Positions 17,362 to 22,224 of a stretch of DNA of 22,224 nt are shown one piece after another; position 1 is the first letter of the stretch, and every line of letters starts with the position of its first letter. The position numbers were made by a program, and so were the translations under genes. The notes under the pieces are model-generated. The model did no database searches. It saw only the letters and a program-made list of their open reading frames with translations, and was not told the DNA's origin. Source of the DNA: Stramenopiles sp. TOSAG23-6 (taxonomy: Eukaryota > Sar); NCBI GenBank assembly GCA_900128565.1, contig LT636017.1:1-22224 (forward strand), written 5' to 3'.

Positions 17362-19230
17362 TTATTTCTTTTCCCTATCTCTTGTCTCTCTTTGGAGTTT
17401 TTCGCGATTGAGAACTAGGAGTCGAGTTTTTCTATTTTTTTCTCTTTCTTCACGTTGTTTTCGTCTAGCCATCTTCATTTTGTGTGATTTATATCTTGCT
17501 GCTTTCATACGTATTTTTGCTTGTTGTAGTTGTTGAAAATTGTATTTACCATGAGGATTTTCTAAAATAACTTTCACCTCATCCCAAGATTTTGGTGTTA
17601 GATCGTACTTTGGATTCTGCGTATCTTTGAAGTCAGATTTTTCTGCAACACTACATAGTGCAAGAAACATTTTTTTGGTGGATGGAATGGGCTGCCCAGG
17701 TATCCTTACTTTTTTTTGACATTTTTGAAGGGTCAGTGGTTCAAAAACTAAAGTATGTAAAGTGCGAACACGAAGACTTTCAGCATGTATTGTGAAATAT
17801 ATTTTATTTTTTGTTAGGTACGAAATTCAGTACGAAAAAAAAAATAAATTCGAAATTGAAAAAAATAAAACATACATGTAACCATTTCGGTAGTGTGTCT
17901 GAGTTTTCAACTGTTTTCTTCATATTTTGCTTCGATTTCACAGCGTCCGCAAGACGGATTTCAAGTAATGCTTTTTTTCGGCGTCGTTTGACAGTAGCTA
18001 ATTGTTTTCTATTCCATCCGGGCCAATCAATGGTAAAACTACTATCAGACATATCAGGATCGAAGTATTTATGTTGGAGATCATATGTTGGCACAGTTTG
18101 GACTACAGGTCCAGTGTATTNAAATCCACAAGATTTGATTGTATCAACAGCTCGATTGATATCTTTCATGTTAAACGACTTTATCATAAAGTCGTATGAA
18201 TTATTACCTATATTTAACTCACTACAATTTGTTTTTTGTATTTCTGGAATATTTGGTGAATTCACATCACAATTAGTTGCCATACGCGCTTTTGCTGCAG
18301 CTGCTAATGCGTGTGCCGGATACAAAGGAACTAACCGAACATCTGGGATATTTTTTTTTGCTACTAAACACAACAGCCTTTTGATTTCCCATAGAGGGGG
18401 AGAAGATTGTCCTGGAACTCGTAGTCTTTCTTGAAGTTGTGGCAATGTGCGAGGTGCAAGAGCTAATTCATGAATCAGTCGACATTGGAGTGACGCTCGG
18501 TGATGTGCAGTTTGAGAAAATTTATCAAGTGCACTTGTTGTGGACTTGACTTCATCTATTTTTTTATATTGTTGATCTTGTCTAAGTTTTCCCCCAGGAT
18601 GAATGACTGAATAATATCGAGGAAGTGGAGGTGTCACAGTGTCTTCCGTCTGTCCATGTATGTCGGAGAAATATGTCACATAATTGTTTTTCGTTAGGTA
18701 CGAAATTTGGTATAAAATGTTTTTTTGAAATTCATCATAAAACATACAGAATATACACTTCGGTGTAAATCAAAGCGGTTGTTATTTCTATTACGTCGAG
18801 ATTTTTTTTTTTTAGATCTATCGGCTAGTTTTGATGTATATCTATTATTTAATTGGATTGGTTCGAGTCGTCCACGCATACTTGGGATAAAAGCCACATT
18901 GCACTCTTCTTTGCTTTCATTCAAATAATTGCGAATATATCGGCTATTGTTCGTTGAAGAGGTTCGTAGCATTGTTTGATATATATAGTACTTTGCTGCA
19001 TTCTCAAGCTTATTACTAGATTTCTCACGATTCCTTATTGCATTTATTCTACAACTTAGATCATATTGTCTTGGAGAGAGAGTTGGTGACCCTGAAAAAC
19101 CTGGTACCAAAGGTCGGTTGCCACTTTTCAAAAGGACAGGTGGCATTGTATGTAGAGTTTGTTCTTGATACCTTCCTACAAGCCTGTTGCGAACACGATT
19201 GGATTTCATGAGTTGTTTTTTTTTTCTCAT
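17362..19230 (-). CDS. unknown basic protein, three exons (561 aa)
   Basis: Exons are 19230-18748, 18655-17876 and 17784-17362. Their lengths (483, 780 and 423 nt) are all multiples of three and the joined frame has no stop. I do not recognise the family. Exon 1 is Arg/Asn/Ser-rich and ends in a Lys/Arg cluster. Exon 2 contains a His/Arg/Leu-rich helical region (HHRASLQCRLIHELALAPRT), an Ala-rich stretch (HALAAAAKARM) and a Trp/Pro segment (TIDWPGWNRKQL) followed by KRRRKKALLEIR. Exon 3 ends in a highly charged helix (KMARRKQREEREKNRKTR and on to the C-terminus). Basic clusters suggest a nucleic-acid, microtubule or nuclear role, but this is a guess. A longer N-terminus starting at 19282 would need one base less in a ten-A run at 19216-19225. 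Confidence 0.75.
17785..17875 (-). mobile_element. introner copy 5 in the basic-protein gene (91 nt)
   Basis: Minus strand: starts at 17875 with GTATGTTTTATTTTTTTCAA, has a CAATTTCGAATTT block, a slightly altered core (TTCGTACTGAATTTCGTACC), TACCTAAC and ends TTTCACAATACAT at 17785. Both flanks carry TACAT. Removal joins CAT to GCT GAA AGT in frame (phase 0). No in-phase AG lies near the 3' end. Confidence 0.85.
18656..18747 (-). mobile_element. introner copy 6 in the basic-protein gene (92 nt)
   Basis: Minus strand: starts at 18747 with GTATGTTTTATGATGAATTT, the same subtype as the start of copy 2. It has an altered core (ACATTTTATACCAAATTTCG), TACCTAAC and ends ATATTTCTCCGACATACAT at 18656. 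The terminal inverted repeat GTATG/CATAC is complete here. Removal joins TCT to GGA CAG ACG in frame (phase 0). Confidence 0.85.
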
Positions 19231-19546
19231 GCGATGCTGATACTCTTCGTTTTAGTTCACTGCATCTATTTCTCTTGCTCATAAATTAGCATTGAATTAT
19301 ATAATAATACTCCAGTGAGTTGCTACAGTGACAAATATTATAATAGTAAAAATAGCAAATCGTGTCAACATATCGACATCATCATCCGACAGTTTCACTT
19401 TTTTTTTTTTGGATTTCTTCGTGTTTATGGTGTGCCCATTATTACACATGTACGTTATATAAAAGTTCTGTTCTGTAGTGCGATTATTCACGAAGTTTCT
19501 TGTAAAGAACATTAATTTATCATCTCAAAGATCTCTTGATTGTTGA
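19231..19546. promoter_or_regulatory. divergent region of basic-protein and Tudor-like genes
   Basis: This gap is 316 bp, or less if the small frame at 19297-19449 is real. It holds an 11-T run near 19400. No clear promoter element was recognised. Confidence 0.3.
19297..19449 (-). CDS. possible small tail-anchored protein (50 aa)
   Basis: A 50-codon minus-strand frame (M-C-N-N-G at the start) has a Lys-rich patch (KKSKKKKVKL), an acidic patch (SDDDVD) and a C-terminal hydrophobic stretch (about 20 residues, ending HWSIII). This is the layout of a tail-anchored membrane protein. An in-frame ATG at 19512 would add 21 residues. It ends 14 bp before the alternative start of the basic-protein gene. 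AT-rich DNA can give such a frame by chance, as poly-T encodes Lys on the other strand. I treat it as unproven. Confidence 0.25.
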   Translation of the reverse strand: MCNNGHTINTKKSKKKKVKLSDDDVDMLTRFAIFTIIIFVTVATHWSIII

Positions 19547-20374
19547 ATGTGGAAGGCTCATCGAAGTCCCCACGCTTCTCGTATTCACGCAAAGATGCAA
19601 GAGATAGCTGTTCGCAACGGCTTACAAATAGGATATGAAGGTGTTGATCGTATTAGGCGCATAAATACTTCCTTGTTCAAATGCTTTTATCCTCAAGTCG
19701 GAATTAAAGCCGAAGCTCGACTGGATGAGTCTAATATGTGGATTCCTGTCACAATTGTAAATTCATCAACAAACAATAGGTGGTTTGAAGTCTATGATAA
19801 TGTGTCTCAGAAGCTTCACAAAAAAGTTCCAATTGAGCTTATTCGTGAAGCGAGCTCAAACACGAAAGATAAAAAACTTTTCTATACTTCTGGAAGAAAA
19901 CCATCCTCTGGAACTGTATTGAATGGTACGTCCACATTATCATATGACGATGGGCATTTCAACACTCTAGCGGATTTTGCGGAAATTTGTTCCACTTCAG
20001 GTGAGGATGACCTTAGTACTTATTCTTTTTATAATGATGAGAGCGATGAATACTATTCTGGATTTAGCGAAGAAGATGAGAGTTTTATCAGAAATGAGCA
20101 TAGTGAGTCAGATGAGTTTTTAAACTCTGAGGAAGATTCTTTATACTCGAATGGATATACCAGCTCAGAAAGTAGCTCAGAAGATTCATACACCAACAAT
20201 TTATACTCGAATGGATATACCAGCTCAGAAAGTAGCTCAGAAGATTCATATACTGTACCATTCAAACCTGTCTCACTAGGCGAGACATTGCGATTAGACT
20301 TGCAGAGAAAAACTAATTATTCGTCTTCCATAAAAGCAACAATGGAGAGAATACTAGCTAGAAGATTGAGCTAA
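19547..20374 (+). CDS. Tudor-like domain protein with acidic Ser-rich tail (275 aa)
   Basis: A single exon. Residues about 50-100 resemble the Tudor/Agenet-type beta barrel found in many protist proteins: GIKAEARLDESNMWIPVTIV then NNRWFEVYDN, with the expected aromatic residues and the E-A-R plus W-x-P pattern. Such domains bind methylated or acidic peptide ligands. The following part (about 120-235) is low-complexity, rich in Ser, Glu, Asp and Tyr. It includes a perfect 51-bp tandem repeat encoding LYSNGYTSSESSSEDSYT twice. The C-terminal 40 residues turn basic (LRLDLQRKTNYSSSIKATM...ARRLS). No localisation signal is visible. It is convergent with the asparaginase-domain gene, only 49 bp apart. 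The domain call is moderate and the function unknown. Confidence 0.7.
   Translation: MWKAHRSPHASRIHAKMQEIAVRNGLQIGYEGVDRIRRINTSLFKCFYPQVGIKAEARLDESNMWIPVTIVNSSTNNRWFEVYDNVSQKLHKKVPIELIREASSNTKDKKLFYTSGRKPSSGTVLNGTSTLSYDDGHFNTLADFAEICSTSGEDDLSTYSFYNDESDEYYSGFSEEDESFIRNEHSESDEFLNSEEDSLYSNGYTSSESSSEDSYTNNLYSNGYTSSESSSEDSYTVPFKPVSLGETLRLDLQRKTNYSSSIKATMERILARRLS
20141..20251 (+). repeat. 60-bp-period tandem duplication in the Tudor-like gene
   Basis: Bases 20141-20191 and 20201-20251 are identical over 51 bp, at a 60-bp period that keeps the frame. Perfect identity at silent sites points to a recent event. Confidence 0.95.
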
Positions 20375-20423
20375 AAAAATTGAGATCAACATAATAAAGA
20401 AAGTCTCACATTTTATTTATTTT

Positions 20424-20960
20424 TCACGTTTTAGTGACAAACTTTCCAGTGCGTTCACATCGAGCTACGACATTCCACTTACGGACTGTACCGTTCATTG
20501 CAATATAAACCCCTGGAGCTACACATTGCACAGCACCCAAAGCACACCCTACGTTAAATCGAGCATCACTATTTGAAAACCTTTCAGGTCGCATCGCCCC
20601 AGTCAAAACGACTGTTTTATTTTGAGTTGATAGCTTCTCATCCAAACCAAGAAATGTAGCTGTTTCTATCATTGTATCTGTACCATGCGTTATTACAATG
20701 TATTTATAAGTTGCACCAAGAATCTTCTTAAGAATAATACCTCGATCATTTTTAGTAATATGCGTTGAGTCTTTCATAAAAGGGGAAGCAATGTCATAGA
20801 GAAAGTCAGGGTTCACATCTTTTAGAATACGTGCATAAGCAGGTTCTCCAAATTCAAATGCATAACCCTTGGTTAAACGTGGATAGTCTTTATCAATAGT
20901 TCCTCCGAGTGAGAGTAAAAGTAATTTCGAAGCATCTTCAGTTGAAGACATCGTATGCAC
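20424..20960 (-). CDS. short asparaginase-domain protein, bacterial type (178 aa)
   Basis: A single exon. Asparaginase N-terminal domain motifs are in order: LGGTIDKDYPR (18-28), GYAFEFGEPA (32-41), THGTDTMIETATFL (91-104), VVLTGAMRPERFSNSDARFN (117-136) and GVYIAMNGTV (150-159). The first nucleophile Thr (GGTI) and the Thr-Asp pair (HGTDT) of the family are present. The protein has only the N-terminal Rossmann-like domain, not the usual second domain (classical enzymes have about 330 residues). Short proteins with this GGTIDKDYPR...GYAFEFGEPA pattern are a known bacterial group, so the gene may have been acquired from bacteria. Activity on asparagine is not assured. The start is Met1 or Met4. 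It is divergent from the EF-hand gene. Confidence 0.88.
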   Translation of the reverse strand: MHTMSSTEDASKLLLLSLGGTIDKDYPRLTKGYAFEFGEPAYARILKDVNPDFLYDIASPFMKDSTHITKNDRGIILKKILGATYKYIVITHGTDTMIETATFLGLDEKLSTQNKTVVLTGAMRPERFSNSDARFNVGCALGAVQCVAPGVYIAMNGTVRKWNVVARCERTGKFVTKT

Positions 20961-21352
20961 TATATTAAACTAACCAATTAATTAATTAACCAGGATGATT
21001 AATATTATTACCCGATGATCGGGCGGCCTATCATCGATCAAAAATAGCAATTTAAATTCCAGGAAATTCCTAAATTCGAAAATACGATAACATAACCGAT
21101 TTCGTGCGCGTGGGTACGTATCGGTTAAAAAAGAATTTAACGTTTTCTCTCGAAGGTACATACAAGTATATACAGTTCCCTTGACAGTACTTTGCTAGTA
21201 GGAACTTTACAGTGCATGCATTAGGCTACGCTAATATCATTAAATAGTATAATATAGTATACTACAAGCATGTATGAACACATCTTCAGAATTGCTGCTA
21301 CATAACTAGCAGAATACTCTTTCAAAGCCTGAATTAAAGCTAAAGATAAACG
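20961..21352. promoter_or_regulatory. divergent region of asparaginase-domain and EF-hand genes
   Basis: This 392-bp region holds TAATTAATTAATTAA-type AT repeats near 20975-20990, the near-palindrome CCCGATGATCGGG (21011-21023, arms of six around one base) and TGCATGCA (21213-21220). There is no known factor assignment. Confidence 0.35.
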
Positions 21353-22224
21353 ATGAACTCCTCCACTTGGAATTCCAGTTTGTACGATCGTCTTTCTTTA
21401 CACCTACGAAAATTCAGAATTCTCCAAGAAGAAGAGCAAAAGACCATATTTCGCTTACGGCGCCTTGCTCATATTAAAGCACATGGTTTAATTGAATGCT
21501 CGTACAATAAGACCAAACAAGAAGTCAAATATTTAAACTCAATACCACGTTTGAAAGTTTATCTGGCTGATATACACAATCAAATAAGTGAAGCACAGAA
21601 AAATATTTCAGGTATTCGTGGCAAATTAGGTCTGAGGAAGCAAAATCAAGAGAACTTTAAAAAGTCTATGTCAAGTTCAGCTCTTCGCCAGAGACTCCAG
21701 GAACAGCGACAAGCACTAATTGAAGCAAATATTGTGAGAAGTACAGATTGCAAAGTTCCGAGGTTGTTTAAAACAGATCAAGTCCGAAAAGAAAATATCA
21801 ATAATGAAACAAAATATAGTAAAGAATTGCAAGATAGGCTTGAAGATATGCAATTGCGGATTCGTTCTCAGAATATTCATTACAAATCTAAACAATCAGA
21901 ACAAAAAATAAATTATATAAAAATGACTGAGTCAATTCCAGAACAAGAAATCAAATATAGGCAAATGGCTAAATTGTTGAGTCCAAAATTACAAAAGGAG
22001 TTTTTCCATCAAATTGAAACAAATATTTTTACTAAAGCATTTGTAGAGTGTGACGTCCACAATCGTGGAAAAATTAATTTGAATGAGTTTAAGACCTTTG
22101 TAAAAGAAAAACAAATGGAATATAGAGAATATGTACTTATTTTTTTTTTCAAATTCGATTTTTTTTTTGTACGAAATTTTGTACCTAACAAATTTTAGTT
22201 TTTTTTTTTTGAAATATTTTTCCA
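21353..22224 (+). CDS. coiled-coil protein with degenerate EF-hand, 3' part beyond window
   Basis: Exon 1 is 21353-22132 (260 codons). Residues about 10-220 are mostly charged helix (Gln, Glu, Lys, Arg), with predicted coiled-coil segments around 20-125 and 155-205. Residues 226-250 look like an EF-hand: the loop starts D234 and continues to E245 with G239, I241 and N242, but positions 3 and 5 are His and Arg, so Ca2+ binding would be weak or lost. The frame then enters an introner and stops at 22198, so the true 3' exons lie outside. The layout suggests a cytoskeletal or ciliary coiled-coil/EF-hand protein; the family is not recognised. Confidence 0.7.
22133..22224 (+). mobile_element. introner copy 7 (3' end cut by window edge)
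   Basis: It starts GTACTTATTTTTTTTTTCAA, continues ATTCGATTTTTTTTTTGTAC, then the core GTACGAAATTTTGTACC, TACCTAAC and GAAATATTTTTCCA at the window end. The expected last bases (AAATACAT) are missing because the window stops. The donor reads GTACTT instead of GTATGT. It follows TAT 260 in phase 0. Confidence 0.8.

Noticed and set aside
18640-18655. GGACAG downstream of copy 6 as a canonical AG acceptor
   Set aside because: It is in phase for this copy, but copies 4 and 5 have no matching in-phase AG close to the element end. Kept only as an alternative.
22192-22197. TTTTAG in introner copy 7 as a standard 3' splice site
   Set aside because: Other copies have TTTTGA or no matching AG at this place, and it is too close to the branch-like motif.
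1-22224. CRISPR arrays, rRNA, tRNA and prokaryotic operon signals
   Set aside because: None recognised by eye. The gene families and introns show a eukaryotic nuclear locus.

Overview
The window looks like a compact nuclear locus of a flagellated protist. It is AT-rich, uses the standard code, and holds eukaryote-only families: a MYND finger, a Sec14/CRAL-TRIO protein, a CCDC61/VFL3 basal-body protein, and a 2053-residue IQ/WW protein. Large IQ-plus-WW proteins with short gene spacing suggest a stramenopile or alveolate, but I cannot place it firmly. Isolated single Ns fit a consensus from pooled cells or a metagenome. Both window edges fall inside copies of the same repeat, as expected of a contig broken at repeats.

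Layout: 12 main genes alternate strictly in strand. They are MYND protein (-, cut at base 1), Sec14-like protein (+, two introns), four-helix membrane protein (-), giant IQ/WW protein (+), CCDC61/VFL3 (-, one intron), Nudix hydrolase (+), compact aquaporin-like protein 1 (-), compact aquaporin-like protein 2 (+), unknown basic protein (-, two introns), Tudor-like acidic-tail protein (+), short bacterial-type asparaginase-domain protein (-), and EF-hand/coiled-coil protein (+, cut at the right edge). The six divergent gaps are 316-474 bp. Most convergent gaps are shorter (49, 108, 115 and 295 bp), with one of 709 bp.

The most striking content is a family of closely related intron-like elements, or introners. 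There are seven copies, all sense-oriented to their host gene, and they account for every intron I can detect. Well-preserved copies are 91-93 nt. They start GTATGTTTTA followed by a T-rich tract, carry a TTCGTACGAAATTTTG core and a TACCTAAC branch-like motif, and end TTTTCCAAAATACAT or a variant. The ends form a short inverted repeat (GTAT/ATAC). Joining the flanks at these ends restores one reading frame in three separate introns (CCDC61 once, the basic protein twice) and in a fourth, composite one. The 3' end is not AG, so the splice boundaries appear non-canonical.

Functional themes: CCDC61, the IQ/WW protein and the EF-hand coiled-coil protein suggest basal-body, axonemal or calcium/calmodulin-linked cytoskeletal roles; only CCDC61 is firm. 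The two aquaporin-like genes share a divergent promoter with a cluster of heat-shock-element-like motifs. The asparaginase-domain gene has a bacterial-type sequence and may be a horizontal acquisition.
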